NCBI GenBank assembly: GCA_019912425.1
Contig: JAIOIU010000021.1
Location: forward strand, 1-36,735
Origin: Candidatus Methylomirabilis tolerans
GTDB taxonomy: Bacteria; Methylomirabilota; Methylomirabilia; Methylomirabilales; Methylomirabilaceae
Direction: 5' to 3'
Length of the DNA: 36,735 nucleotides
The notes beneath the pieces were generated by a model. It saw only the letters and a list, made by a program, of their open reading frames with translations, was not told the origin of the DNA and did no database searches. Both the position numbers and the translations under genes were made by a program. Positions 7,861-16,354 of this stretch are shown one piece after another. Every line of letters starts with the position of its first letter. The first letter of the stretch is position 1.

Positions 7861-7930
7861 AGATGTATACCATTTATAACTTAATTAGTCCATACATCAT
7901 ATATCCTACTTTATATAGATAGTATACCCA
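7861..7930 (-). promoter_or_regulatory. AT-rich control region of vapBC with two GTATAC palindromes
   Basis: This stretch is far more AT-rich than the flanking genes. GTATAC occurs at 7865-7870 and 7922-7927, each followed by C, with TATA-rich sequence between. Palindromes of this type suit binding by an AbrB-fold antitoxin and its toxin complex. On the minus strand TATAAA-like sequences offer -10 elements, but I see no convincing -35. The operator role is inference. Confidence 0.4.
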
Positions 7931-7977
7931 TACCAGATACGTTGCCTGGAGATGGAATACATCTACCCTGCTCCCTC

Positions 7978-8006
7978 TTGTCAATCATCGCCGAAGTGAG
8001 GATAAT
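7978..8006 (+). promoter_or_regulatory. Likely sigma-70 promoter for glgC
   Basis: TTGTCA at 7978-7983 and GATAAT at 8001-8006 are separated by exactly 17 bases, each one mismatch from consensus. A transcript would begin near 8013 and have a leader of about 100 bases before the glgC ATG. Confidence 0.5.
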
Positions 8007-8037
8007 CACCATCTCAGCCCACTGAATTCCAACGTAC

Positions 8038-8064
8038 TGACCGTCGTTGGACCGAGGACGGTCA
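8038..8064 (+). promoter_or_regulatory. Hairpin in the glgC mRNA leader
   Basis: TGACCGTC and GACGGTCA form a perfect 8-bp stem around an 11-nt loop, inside the predicted leader of glgC. There is no T-run after it, so it is not a simple terminator. It could stabilise the mRNA, bind a protein, or be an operator at the DNA level. Confidence 0.4.
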
Positions 8065-8115
8065 AACGCGGGGCTATACCATGCAGTAGACACGAGACGA
8101 AGAGGAGGCAAGCGG

Positions 8116-9369
8116 ATGACCGTTCTGGGAATGATTATGGCCGGGGGACGAGGTGAAAGGCTGCATCCTTTGACGAAGGACCGCGCCAAACCGGCGGTCC
8201 CTTTCGGCGGAAAGTACCGGATCATCGACGTGGTCCTGTCAAACTTCGTCAACTCCGGCATCTATTCCATCTATGTCCTGACACAATTCAAGGCCCAGTC
8301 GCTGGTGGAGCACCTGCAGGAAGGCTGGCAAGTGACCAGCGTGTCCCGAAATCATTTTGTCGTTCCGGTCCCCGCCCAGATGCGAACCGGGGACGACTGG
8401 TACCGCGGGACGGCGGATGCCGTCTTCCAGAACCTTCACCTGATCAAGCGGGTTCACCCAAGCGTTGTTGCGGTCTTTGGGGCCGACCATATCTATAAAA
8501 TGAATATCCGCCAAATGATGGGGTACCACCTGCAAAAGGAGGCAGAGGTCACGGTGGCGGCTCTTCCAGTAGGCATTGAGGAGGCGTCGCATTACGGCGT
8601 GATGGAGGCGGACCACGACTGGCGACTCCTTGGCTTTGAGGAGAAGCCCGCACGGCCGAAACCGATCCCGGGGGAATCAGAGCACGCGCTCGTCTCGATG
8701 GGCAATTATCTGTTCGAGACAGACCTTCTGCTCCGCGCAGTAGAGGAAGACGCGCATGACCCCCACAGTACCCACGACTTCGGCAGGGATGTTCTCCCTC
8801 GTCTGGTGGCAGAAGGGAGGACGGTGTATGCGTACGACTTCAGGACAAACCGTATCCCGACCCTGGCGAGAGGAGAAGAGCCGAGCTATTGGCGGGATGT
8901 CGGAACCATCGAGGCATACTACGAGGCGAACATGGACCTGCGGGCTGTGAATCCGACCTTTAATCTGTACAACCGGAGCTGGCCGATTCGCACCGTCAGC
9001 TACAGTGACCCGCCCGCCAAATTCGTCTTTGATGAGGACGAGCGGCGCGGAATGGCGCTGAACTCCATCGTCGCCGAAGGGACCATCATCAGCGGAAGCC
9101 TGGTCCGGAATTCAGTGATCGGCCGTAACGTCCGCATCCACAGCCATTGCCTGATTGAGGACGCGGTGATCATGAATCGGGTTGAAGTCGGAAGGGGCTG
9201 TCGAATCCGGCGGGCGATCATTGACAAGAATGTGTTTGTCCAACCAGGAACCGAGATCGGCTATCATGCAGAAGCCGACCGTGAACGTTACCACGTATCT
9301 GACTCTGGTATTGTCGTCGTCGCTCGAAAAGAGCCTGACCAAGCCTGGTCCATGACCCCATCAGATTAG
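8116..9369 (+). CDS. glgC: Glucose-1-phosphate adenylyltransferase (ADP-glucose pyrophosphorylase)
   Basis: GlgC makes ADP-glucose, the committed step of bacterial glycogen synthesis. The 417 residues include the nucleotidyltransferase signature [20 protein letters not shown] and the substrate loop [14 protein letters not shown]. They also show GTADAVFQN and a C-terminal beta-helix with VIGRNVRIH-like repeats. ATG at 8116 is preceded by AGGAGG. An in-frame extension upstream to 8047 is not supported by the family. No other glycogen gene (glgA, glgB, glgP) is in the window. The gene has its own promoter and leader and converges on sdhB. Confidence 0.95.
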   Translation: MTVLGMIMAGGRGERLHPLTKDRAKPAVPFGGKYRIIDVVLSNFVNSGIYSIYVLTQFKAQSLVEHLQEGWQVTSVSRNHFVVPVPAQMRTGDDWYRGTADAVFQNLHLIKRVHPSVVAVFGADHIYKMNIRQMMGYHLQKEAEVTVAALPVGIEEASHYGVMEADHDWRLLGFEEKPARPKPIPGESEHALVSMGNYLFETDLLLRAVEEDAHDPHSTHDFGRDVLPRLVAEGRTVYAYDFRTNRIPTLARGEEPSYWRDVGTIEAYYEANMDLRAVNPTFNLYNRSWPIRTVSYSDPPAKFVFDEDERRGMALNSIVAEGTIISGSLVRNSVIGRNVRIHSHCLIEDAVIMNRVEVGRGCRIRRAIIDKNVFVQPGTEIGYHAEADRERYHVSDSGIVVVARKEPDQAWSMTPSD

Positions 9370-9394
9370 GCCGCGTCTTTCAATGGAGCGGCGA

Positions 9395-10144
9395 CTATCT
9401 TTTCCGGGTGAGCTTGCGAATCACCCAGAGGAGCGGGTCGTAGCAATCGTCTACCACGCGCTCTTTCAGCGGAATGATGGCGTTGTCGGTAATCCGGATC
9501 TGCTCCGGGCAGATCTCGGTACAGCACTTGGTGATGTTGCAATAGCCGATCCCGGCCTTCGCCCGGAGTATCTCCGTGCGCGAGTGGGTATCCAGCGGGT
9601 GCATCTCCAGCGCCGCAATCCGAACGAAGAAGCGGGGTCCGGCAAAGTGCGGCTTATTTTCTTCGTGGTCGCGGATAACGTGGCAGACATTCTGGCACAG
9701 AAAGCACTCGATGCACTTGTGGAATTCCTGGACCCGATCGATGTCCGCCTGCATCATCCGGTGGGCGCCATCAGGCCCTGGCGGTCGCGGCCTGAAGGCG
9801 GGAATCGTCTTAGCGACCTCGTAGTTGAAGGAGACATCGCCTACCAGGTCCCGGATAATCGGGAAGGCCTTCATGGGGGCGACCGTGATCGGTTCACCGG
9901 GAGGAAACAGACTCATCCGGGTCATGCACATGAGTCGCGGCCGGCCGTTGATTTCGGCACTGCATGAGCCACATTTACCGGCCTTACAATTCCACCGAAC
10001 TGCCAGATCAGGCGTCTGCGTCGCTTGTAGCCGATGAATCACATCGAGCAGGACCATTCCCTCCTCGGCCTCCACCCGGTACTCCGTATAATCTCCGGCC
10101 CTTGCGTCGCCCCGGAAAAGTCGCAACGTAACAACCGGCATCAT
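9395..10144 (-). CDS. sdhB: Succinate dehydrogenase iron-sulfur subunit
   Basis: SdhB carries electrons from FAD to the membrane anchor. The 249 residues hold the [2Fe-2S] ligands Cys53, 58, 61 and 73 (CKAGKCGSC, then C). Two further clusters use CIECFLCQNVC (Cys144-154) and CNITKCCTEICP (Cys202-212). The start overlaps the sdhA stop as ATGA. It is the last gene of an anchor-flavoprotein-iron-sulfur operon, the same order as the mycobacterial Sdh1 operon. It converges on glgC with only 25 bases between and no visible terminator. Confidence 0.93.
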   Translation of the reverse strand: MMPVVTLRLFRGDARAGDYTEYRVEAEEGMVLLDVIHRLQATQTPDLAVRWNCKAGKCGSCSAEINGRPRLMCMTRMSLFPPGEPITVAPMKAFPIIRDLVGDVSFNYEVAKTIPAFRPRPPGPDGAHRMMQADIDRVQEFHKCIECFLCQNVCHVIRDHEENKPHFAGPRFFVRIAALEMHPLDTHSRTEILRAKAGIGYCNITKCCTEICPEQIRITDNAIIPLKERVVDDCYDPLLWVIRKLTRKR

Positions 10145-11943
10145 CCTTTCTCCCTGAGAAGCTGCCTGAGATCCTCGGGCATCTCGAGGATCGGCTCAAG
10201 CGAGGTGACGACCGCACCGTCTCGCTTGCAGACAACCACGTTTACTGAACCAAATCGTGGATCAGCGGACGGGTAGTCATCCCGCGCATGCCCTCCGCGG
10301 CTCTCCTTGCGCTCCAGCGCCGCTCGCGTCACGCATTCCGCCACGGTCAGCATCGTGCGCAGGTCTAAGGCTGTATGCCATCCGGGATTGTATGCGCGGC
10401 CCTCGTCGACGCGAATCTGCGGCAGTCGCTGTCGGTACTGCTCGATTCGCGCTATCGCTTCCCGCATTTCCGTTTCCTTCCGGATAATCCCCACCAGCGC
10501 CTGCATGGTCTCTTGTAACTCAGCCTGAAAGGCGTGGGGATTCTCAGTGCCCTCACCCTGAAACGGTATCAGGGCCTCGCGCGCGAAAGCGTCAAGTCTG
10601 GTCGCCTCTACGGTCGGCGCGTCGGAAAGGTTTTTCGCGTACAGCGCCGCATGCTGACCCGCGCGCCGGCCAAACACCAGGAGGTCGGACAGGGCGTTAC
10701 CGCCAAGGCGGTTGCCGCCATGCAGTCCCCCCGCGACCTCACCGGCCGCGTACAAGCCGGGCACCGCTGTTGCTGTTGTCTCCGCGTTAACCCGGATCCC
10801 CCCATTCATATAATGAGCGGTCGGTCCGACCTCCATCGGCTCTTTCGTGATGTCCACGCCGGCCAGTTCTTTGAACTGGTGATACATCGACGGCAGACGC
10901 CGTACGATGTAGTCTGCGGGTCTCCGCGAGGCGATATCCAGGAATACCCCGCCGTGCGGACTGCCGCGTCCGGCTTTCACTTCTGCGTTGATTGCCCGCG
11001 CCACCTCGTCGCGCGGTAACAGATCGGGTGTTCGTCGATTCTGCTTTTTATCCGTATACCACCTGTCGGCCTCAGCTTCATTATCAGCGGTCTCGGCCTT
11101 GAAGAACTCCGGGATGTATCGGAACATGAAGCGTTCGCCCTTGCTGTTCCGCAATGTCCCGCCGTCACCGCGCACTCCTTCAGTCACGAGAGTCCCCCGC
11201 ACCGAGGGCGGCCACACCATCCCGGTCGGGTGAAACTGGTACGATTCCATGTCGATCAGGTCCGCGCCCGCATCGAGGGCCAGCATGACGCCGTTACCGG
11301 TGCACTCCCATGAGTTGGAGGTGAACTTCCACAGTTTACCGATTCCGCCGGTCGCGAGGATCACCGCCTTCGCTCTGAAGACGATGAATTGACCGGTGCT
11401 CCGTCTGTATCCGAATGCGCCGCATACTCGGTCGCCGTCTTTCAGCAGACGCGTCACGGTGCACTCCATGTAGACCTCGATCCCCTGGGCTACCGCGTGC
11501 TGCTGCAGCGTACGGAGCATCTCAAGACCCGTCCGGTCGCCGACGTGGGCCAGGCGCGCGTAGCGGTGACCGCCGAAGTCGCGTTGCAGGATGAGCCCAT
11601 CCTTGGTTCGATCGAACACCGCGCCCCACCGCTCCAGTTCCAGGACGCGGTCCGGCGCCTCCTGGGCGTGGAACTGAGCCATCCGCCAGTTATTCAACAT
11701 CTTGCCGCCTCGCATCGTATCGCGGAAGTGTACCCTCCAGTTGTCATCCGAGTAGACGTTGCCGAGAGCCGCCGCGATGCCGCCTTCAGCCATGACCGTA
11801 TGGGCCTTACCCAGAAGCGATTTACTGATGAGACCTACAGAGACACCCTGTGCCTTGGCTTCGATGGCGGCGCGCAGACCCGCGCCTCCCGCGCCGATGA
11901 TCAGCACATCATGCTCATAGGTCTCGTACTGTTCCGGCGGCAT
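10141..11943 (-). CDS. sdhA: Succinate dehydrogenase flavoprotein subunit
   Basis: SdhA oxidises succinate to fumarate using covalently bound FAD. The 600 residues begin with the FAD motif VLIIGAGGAGLRAA. They then have KAHTVMAEGGIAAA, where His48 is the likely FAD attachment site, the substrate motif FHPTGM, and LHGGNRLGGNAL near the C-terminal capping region. Its ATG shares one base with the sdhC TAA, and its stop overlaps sdhB, so expression is coupled. This is a quinone-linked enzyme of the inner membrane. Direction (succinate oxidation or fumarate reduction) cannot be read from sequence, but the TCA neighbours favour oxidation. Confidence 0.95.
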   Translation of the reverse strand: MPPEQYETYEHDVLIIGAGGAGLRAAIEAKAQGVSVGLISKSLLGKAHTVMAEGGIAAALGNVYSDDNWRVHFRDTMRGGKMLNNWRMAQFHAQEAPDRVLELERWGAVFDRTKDGLILQRDFGGHRYARLAHVGDRTGLEMLRTLQQHAVAQGIEVYMECTVTRLLKDGDRVCGAFGYRRSTGQFIVFRAKAVILATGGIGKLWKFTSNSWECTGNGVMLALDAGADLIDMESYQFHPTGMVWPPSVRGTLVTEGVRGDGGTLRNSKGERFMFRYIPEFFKAETADNEAEADRWYTDKKQNRRTPDLLPRDEVARAINAEVKAGRGSPHGGVFLDIASRRPADYIVRRLPSMYHQFKELAGVDITKEPMEVGPTAHYMNGGIRVNAETTATAVPGLYAAGEVAGGLHGGNRLGGNALSDLLVFGRRAGQHAALYAKNLSDAPTVEATRLDAFAREALIPFQGEGTENPHAFQAELQETMQALVGIIRKETEMREAIARIEQYRQRLPQIRVDEGRAYNPGWHTALDLRTMLTVAECVTRAALERKESRGGHARDDYPSADPRFGSVNVVVCKRDGAVVTSLEPILEMPEDLRQLLREKG

Positions 11944-12686
11944 TAGAACAATCTCACATCGCTGATGATGCCCATCGACAGGAGGCGGATATACAGATCG
12001 GTCAATCCCACGGAAAAGAGACTGACCCAGAACCAGACATGGTGATACTCATTCAGACGGCTGACCTGATTCCAGAGGGCATGCCGATTGGGGCAATGTG
12101 AGAAACAGTCAAGCCGCCCGCCGATGAGATGTCGAAAGGAATGACAGGAGGTCAGGTAGAGACTGAGAAACACGGCGTTGGCCACCATCACAAACGAGCC
12201 CGCCCCTGCGCCGAATCGGCCGTCAAAGACGACGCTGCGGGCGGCGTGATACCACAAGATGATCAACTCGACTGTGGCAAGGTAGAGAAAATAGCGATGG
12301 AGGTTCAGGAGAATCAGGGGAAATCGGGATTCCCCCGTATAGCCGGCCCGCGCGTCAGCAACCGCGCAGGCCGGCGGAGACAGTAAGAGAGAGCGATGGA
12401 CGGCCTTCCGGAAGTAGTAGCAACTGAAGCGAAAGCCCGCTGGGGCCCACAGAATCAAAAAGGCCGGCGAGAGCGGCCACCATTCGGGTTTGGCGAACGT
12501 CGGATAGAAGGGTGAAAAGTAGTTCTTGTACTCATAGTGGGTTCCCTGGAGGGCCGCCCAGGCCGTATAGACCATGAACCCGCCCAGCGCCGATACGATC
12601 AGCATCGGCTGCAGCCACCAGATCTCGCGTCGCGCAGTTGCTGCCATAGCCTGTCCCATCCGGTCGTTCAGCCGCTCTTCGGTCAT
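11943..12686 (-). CDS. sdhC: Succinate dehydrogenase membrane anchor, Sdh1-like with possible Rieske-type ligands
   Basis: This single 247-residue anchor has about five membrane segments and replaces the usual SdhC plus SdhD pair. It resembles the anchor of mycobacterial Sdh1 in length, operon position and motifs: FRFSCYYFRKAVHRS, then LSPPACAVADARAGYTGESRFPL, then LNLHRYFLYLA. A block TSCHSFRHLIGGRLDCFSHC follows, then LTDLYIRL and GIISDVRLF at the end. For the mycobacterial enzyme a membrane-embedded Rieske iron-sulfur cluster has been reported. Here Cys89, Cys181, His182, His186, Cys194, His197 and Cys198 are candidate ligands. The ATG at 12686 follows GGGAG; an upstream TTG is less likely. 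Confidence 0.88.
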   Translation of the reverse strand: MTEERLNDRMGQAMAATARREIWWLQPMLIVSALGGFMVYTAWAALQGTHYEYKNYFSPFYPTFAKPEWWPLSPAFLILWAPAGFRFSCYYFRKAVHRSLLLSPPACAVADARAGYTGESRFPLILLNLHRYFLYLATVELIILWYHAARSVVFDGRFGAGAGSFVMVANAVFLSLYLTSCHSFRHLIGGRLDCFSHCPNRHALWNQVSRLNEYHHVWFWVSLFSVGLTDLYIRLLSMGIISDVRLF

Positions 12687-12728
12687 GTGTCTCCCAAGGG
12701 TCAACGGTTGCGCCGTCGACCGGGCTGA

Positions 12729-13013
12729 CTACTTTTTCTTTGCGGGTCGACTTGGCCTTGAGCCTTTCGTCTGCTTCGTCCGCTGCTCCATCTGCTCTAT
12801 CTTCGCCTTCACCTCCTCCAGTTCCTTTGTCATCGCCTCATTCTCACCCTTCAGTACCACGATCTCGGCTTTGAGATCGACATTTTCCTTCTGAAGGTTT
12901 GTGACCTGCTCTTTCAGTTGTTCATTCTCTTTCTTCATCTCCTGCCCGCAGCCTGCGACCAACAGCCCTACGGCCAGCACCAACGCACCTAGGTATCTGC
13001 CTCTCGGTTGCAT
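12729..13013 (-). CDS. Small coiled-coil lipoprotein with basic C-terminus (Lpp-like layout)
   Basis: The 94-residue product has a signal peptide with lipobox LVAGC (Cys22). An uninterrupted heptad coiled coil of about 50 residues follows (repeats such as NEQLKEQVTNLQKENVDLK). The tail is basic and ends PAKKK. The layout resembles Braun-type lipoprotein, where a C-terminal Lys is linked to peptidoglycan, but I see no sequence proof of homology. The ATG at 13013 follows AGGAGGA; a longer in-frame start upstream would hide the signal peptide. It sits inside the TCA gene block between mdh and sdhC. Confidence 0.85.
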   Translation of the reverse strand: MQPRGRYLGALVLAVGLLVAGCGQEMKKENEQLKEQVTNLQKENVDLKAEIVVLKGENEAMTKELEEVKAKIEQMEQRTKQTKGSRPSRPAKKK

Positions 13014-13062
13014 CACGATCCGTCCTCCTCTTCTTAAGGATTTACAGTATACGATACACACT

Positions 13063-13992
13063 TCAGAGTTTCAGGATGTCGACCAGCTCCTTCACGGCGG
13101 CCGCCGACCGGTTCAGGGCAGCCGTCTCAGCGGGTGTCAGCCGGATTTCGACGATCTGCTCAACGCCGGCAGCGCCCAGCTTAACCGGGACACCGACGCA
13201 TAACCCGTGTATTCCGTACTCCCCTTCCAGATAGACACAGCAGGACAGGATCTTCTTCTTATCCTTGATGATCGCCTCCGCCATCTCCACGACTGAGGCG
13301 CCAGGCGCGTAATACGCACTTCCCGTTCCAAGTAGCGCCAGAATCTCCCCTCCACCAGAGGCCGTTCGCTTCACCAGCGCCTCGACGCGGTCTGGCGGCA
13401 GCAGCTCAGTAATCGGAATCCCGGCAACCGTGGAGAACCGGGGCAAGGGAACCATCGTGTCGCCATGGCCGCCGAGTACGCAGGCATGAACATTCTCAAC
13501 AGAGACCAGAAGCTCCTGCGCGATAAAGGTCCGAAATCGCGCAGCATCCAGTACGCCCGCCATACCAATGACCCGCTCACGAGCAAAACCGCTTCGTTTG
13601 AGCGCCAGTTGAGTCATCGCGTCAAGCGGGTTACTGACGATGATAAGGATAGAGTTCGGCGAGCGGGCCACAACCTGCTCGATCACCTCGCCTACGATCC
13701 TGGCGTTCGTGTGGAGCAGATCGTCCCGACTCATCCCCGGCTTTCTGGCAATGCCGGCCGTCACAACCACGATGTCGGAGTCGGCGGTGTCCCGATAGTC
13801 CTTCGTACCGATAATCCGGCTGTCCGATCCCAGAATCGGACCCGTCTGGAGCAGGTCCAGCCCCCGTCCATGCTGGACGCTCTCCAGGATATCACACAGC
13901 ACCACATCGGCCAGCTCTTTTGCGACAAGATACTGACCAACGGTACCTCCGACGTTGCCGGCGCCACCAACGACAGTCACCTTCGGTCGCAT
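13063..13992 (-). CDS. mdh: Malate dehydrogenase (LDH-like)
   Basis: Mdh interconverts malate and oxaloacetate with NAD. The 309-residue protein has the dinucleotide motif GGAGNVGG at residues 9-16. An Asp follows in VVLCDILE, giving NAD preference. The substrate loop [12 protein letters not shown] has the Arg that marks malate rather than lactate dehydrogenases. The catalytic His is in [13 protein letters not shown] at 13992 follows GGAGGGG. It lies downstream of icd, separated by a gap that holds heptamer repeats, and upstream of the lipoprotein and sdh genes. Confidence 0.95.
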   Translation of the reverse strand: MRPKVTVVGGAGNVGGTVGQYLVAKELADVVLCDILESVQHGRGLDLLQTGPILGSDSRIIGTKDYRDTADSDIVVVTAGIARKPGMSRDDLLHTNARIVGEVIEQVVARSPNSILIIVSNPLDAMTQLALKRSGFARERVIGMAGVLDAARFRTFIAQELLVSVENVHACVLGGHGDTMVPLPRFSTVAGIPITELLPPDRVEALVKRTASGGGEILALLGTGSAYYAPGASVVEMAEAIIKDKKKILSCCVYLEGEYGIHGLCVGVPVKLGAAGVEQIVEIRLTPAETAALNRSAAAVKELVDILKL

Positions 13993-14006
13993 CAGCCCCC
14001 CCCTCC

Positions 14007-14080
14007 AGTTCAGGGTTCATAGTTCACAGTTCACAGATACGCTCTTCGGCCTCTTCTCTGAACTATAAACGACGAACTGC
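14007..14080. repeat. Heptamer repeat array with inverted partner
   Basis: Four in-register 7-mers of the form RGTTCAN occupy 14007-14034 (AGTTCAG, GGTTCAT, AGTTCAC, AGTTCAC). After AGATACG and a 19-base spacer, 14060-14080 holds inverted-orientation 7-mers (TGAACTA, TAAACGA, CGAACTG). The whole gap between mdh and icd is thus an array-spacer-inverted array that could fold into a long hairpin. The same layout recurs at 26759-26897. Confidence 0.6.
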
Positions 14081-14091
14081 TCTTCCTAGCC

Positions 14092-15510
14092 CTAGCCCAT
14101 CTGCTCGATGACTGCTGTGGCGAATTCGGAACACTTCAGCTCCTTGACATCAGTGGCCCCCTCGGCACGCAGCAGTCTGGCAAAGTCATAGGTGACCTGT
14201 CTCCGAGCAATGGTCTCCTCCAGTCCCCGAACCACCAGGTCCGCCGCCTCGTCCCAGCCCAGATGTCGCAGCATCATCTCACCGGAGAGGATGACCGAGC
14301 CGGGATTCACCTTGTCCAGATCGGCGTATTTCGGCGCCGTGCCATGCGTCGCTTCAAAGATCGCGTGACCGGTACGATAGTTGATATTTCCCCCTGGAGC
14401 AATTCCGATCCCACCAATCTGGGCGGCAAGCGCGTCCGACAGGTAATCGCCGTTCAGATTCAGCGTCGCGATCACGTCGAACTCATCGGCCCGTGTGAGT
14501 GTCTGCTGCAGCGTGATGTCGGCAATCGAATCCTTGATCAGCAGCTTACGCTTCCACTGCCCATCGCCGTGCGTCGGCCACAGCCTCATGGCAGCCTCGA
14601 CCTCCTTGCAGGCTATCGCCTGCCGGTCTGGTGTCATATCTTTGTAGCCGGGCTCGATGGCCAGGGCATGCTCCTCAACCGTGAGGGCGGACTGTTTCTC
14701 TTGGTTATCGAGAATCCAGCTCTCTCGGAGGCTAACCGTCTCGTGTCGGTACTTGTCGGCCGACAGGGCATACCCCCAGTCCCGAAAGGCGCCCTCTGTA
14801 AACTTCATGATGTTCCCCTTGTGGACCATCGTCACGGACTTCCGCTCATGTCGGAGCGCGTATTGAATTGCTGCGTCAATCAGCCGCTCACTCCCTTCTC
14901 GGCTGACCGGTTTAATCCCAATTGCGGAGCTCTCCGGGAAGCGGATCTTCTTGACCCCCATCTCGTCTTGAAGGAAGGCAATCACCTTCTTGACCTCCGG
15001 CGATTCCGCATCCCACTCAATACCGGCGTAGATATCCTCTGTATTCTCTCGAAAGATCACCACGTCGACCAAATCAGGGCGCTTCACAGGGCTCGGAACG
15101 CCGCGAATGTATCGAACCGGCCTGAGACAAACATACAGATCGAGGAGTTGGCGGAGCGCCACGTTCAGGCTCCGGATACCGCCGCCCACGGGGGTCGTCA
15201 GCGGTCCCTTGATCCCGACTACATACGTGTGGAAGGCGGCAATAGTCTCCTCAGGTAACCAGGTTTTGAGGGTATTAAACGCCTTCTCACCCGCATAGAC
15301 CTCGAACCAGATAATACGACGCCGGCCGCCATAGGCACGTGTCACCGCCGCATCGAATACACGGATCGAGGCGCGCCAGATATCTCGCCCTGTCCCATCA
15401 CCCTCGATGAATGGGATGATCGGATTATCCGGGACGATCAACCGGCCATCCTCCACAGTAATCGCACAGCCCTCTTTCACCGGCTGAAGCCCTTCATGTC
15501 GCTCTATCAT
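14092..15510 (-). CDS. icd: NADP-dependent isocitrate dehydrogenase
   Basis: Icd converts isocitrate to 2-oxoglutarate with NADP. The family core is clear: [55 protein letters not shown], and [16 protein letters not shown]. The APKY Lys-Tyr pair, the following Val and the later YDFAR Tyr/Arg are the E. coli NADP determinants. At 472 residues it is about 55 longer than E. coli Icd, owing to an insertion before [13 protein letters not shown], as in cyanobacterial-type enzymes. The ATG at 15510 has GAGAGG upstream; starts at 15531 or 15558 would add a basic, unconserved N-terminus. It heads the TCA block. Confidence 0.93.
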   Translation of the reverse strand: MIERHEGLQPVKEGCAITVEDGRLIVPDNPIIPFIEGDGTGRDIWRASIRVFDAAVTRAYGGRRRIIWFEVYAGEKAFNTLKTWLPEETIAAFHTYVVGIKGPLTTPVGGGIRSLNVALRQLLDLYVCLRPVRYIRGVPSPVKRPDLVDVVIFRENTEDIYAGIEWDAESPEVKKVIAFLQDEMGVKKIRFPESSAIGIKPVSREGSERLIDAAIQYALRHERKSVTMVHKGNIMKFTEGAFRDWGYALSADKYRHETVSLRESWILDNQEKQSALTVEEHALAIEPGYKDMTPDRQAIACKEVEAAMRLWPTHGDGQWKRKLLIKDSIADITLQQTLTRADEFDVIATLNLNGDYLSDALAAQIGGIGIAPGGNINYRTGHAIFEATHGTAPKYADLDKVNPGSVILSGEMMLRHLGWDEAADLVVRGLEETIARRQVTYDFARLLRAEGATDVKELKCSEFATAVIEQMG

Positions 15511-15664
15511 CGACCTCTCCCTGACCAGCATCCGCCCTCGTTTACCAACCTCGCCCACAAGTAGGCGTAACAGGCCCTTTGATCCGCCAGTGTTACCAAA
15601 AGATTATGTGTGAGGAACACGCGAAGAGAGGACTCACGAAGACCTTTTAACTCTTGACAGGCGC

Positions 15665-15694
15665 ACGCTAACACGAACGCCGGAGGGGTGTCAA
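15665..15694 (-). promoter_or_regulatory. Possible promoter upstream of icd
   Basis: On the minus strand TTGACA (15689-15694) and TAGCGT (15665-15670) are spaced by 18 bases, about 150 bases before icd. A second TTGACA lies on the opposite strand at 15654-15659, so CTTGACA and TGTCAAG form an inverted pair. The -10 is weak. Confidence 0.33.
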
Positions 15695-15718
15695 GTCATC
15701 GCGCTCGACACCCAAGCC

Positions 15719-16231
15719 TCAACTCTTATCAGTAAGCAACCCGGTATATATGGCAAGGTCGGCGGCAGAGAAGCAGACAAAGATTACCTCTTTTACTACC
15801 TGTTCTCCCGCAACACAATCGCGAACCGTTTCCACAGCAACCCGCGCAGCCGATTCCTTCGGGTATCCATAGGCACCGGTACTGATACACGGAAAGGCCA
15901 CACTGGTCAGCCCGGCATCGGCGGCCAGCCGTAACGATCTGATGTAGCAGGAAGCGAGAACCTCCTGCTCACCGTGAGAGCCCCCTCGCCATATCGGACC
16001 AACGGTATGGATGACATACTTCGCAGGCAGCCGATAGCCCTTCGTGATCTTGGCATCGCCCGGATGGCACCCACCCAGCGAACGACACTCGGCCAGCAAT
16101 CCAGGCCCGGCGGCTCGGTGGATCGCGCCATCTACTCCACCTCCGCCAAGCAACGACGAATTTGCGGCATTCACTATCGCATCGACAGCCAGTGTTGCAA
16201 TATCGGCCTGCACTGCTCTCAGAATCGCCAC
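15719..16231 (-). CDS. Macro-domain protein, probable ADP-ribose / O-acetyl-ADP-ribose hydrolase
   Basis: Macro domains bind ADP-ribose; the YmdB-like bacterial class removes acetyl from O-acetyl-ADP-ribose or ADP-ribose from proteins. The sequence has [27 protein letters not shown], the catalytic Asn and Asp loop, and the second loop [13 protein letters not shown] prefer the GTG at 16231 (170 residues) because GGAG precedes it by 6 bases and it places the N-terminus as in YmdB. A GTG at 16270 would add 13 residues. No ADP-ribosyl transferase, sirtuin or other NAD enzyme is adjacent, so its partner is unknown. Confidence 0.88.
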   Translation of the reverse strand: MAILRAVQADIATLAVDAIVNAANSSLLGGGGVDGAIHRAAGPGLLAECRSLGGCHPGDAKITKGYRLPAKYVIHTVGPIWRGGSHGEQEVLASCYIRSLRLAADAGLTSVAFPCISTGAYGYPKESAARVAVETVRDCVAGEQVVKEVIFVCFSAADLAIYTGLLTDKS

Positions 16232-16354
16232 TCTGACCTCCGTTACTGAAAGAGACTCCAACGAAGTCACAGAATGGTAATTCCCGAACGTGCGAGTGTC
16301 AAGGGAAACGGAGGAACCTGCGACGATGGCAACCTCGCCTTGTCAACCGGACAT

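Noticed and set aside
14263-15258. Plus-strand open frame of 331 codons opposite icd
   Set aside because: It mirrors the conserved icd coding sequence and shows no domain of its own.
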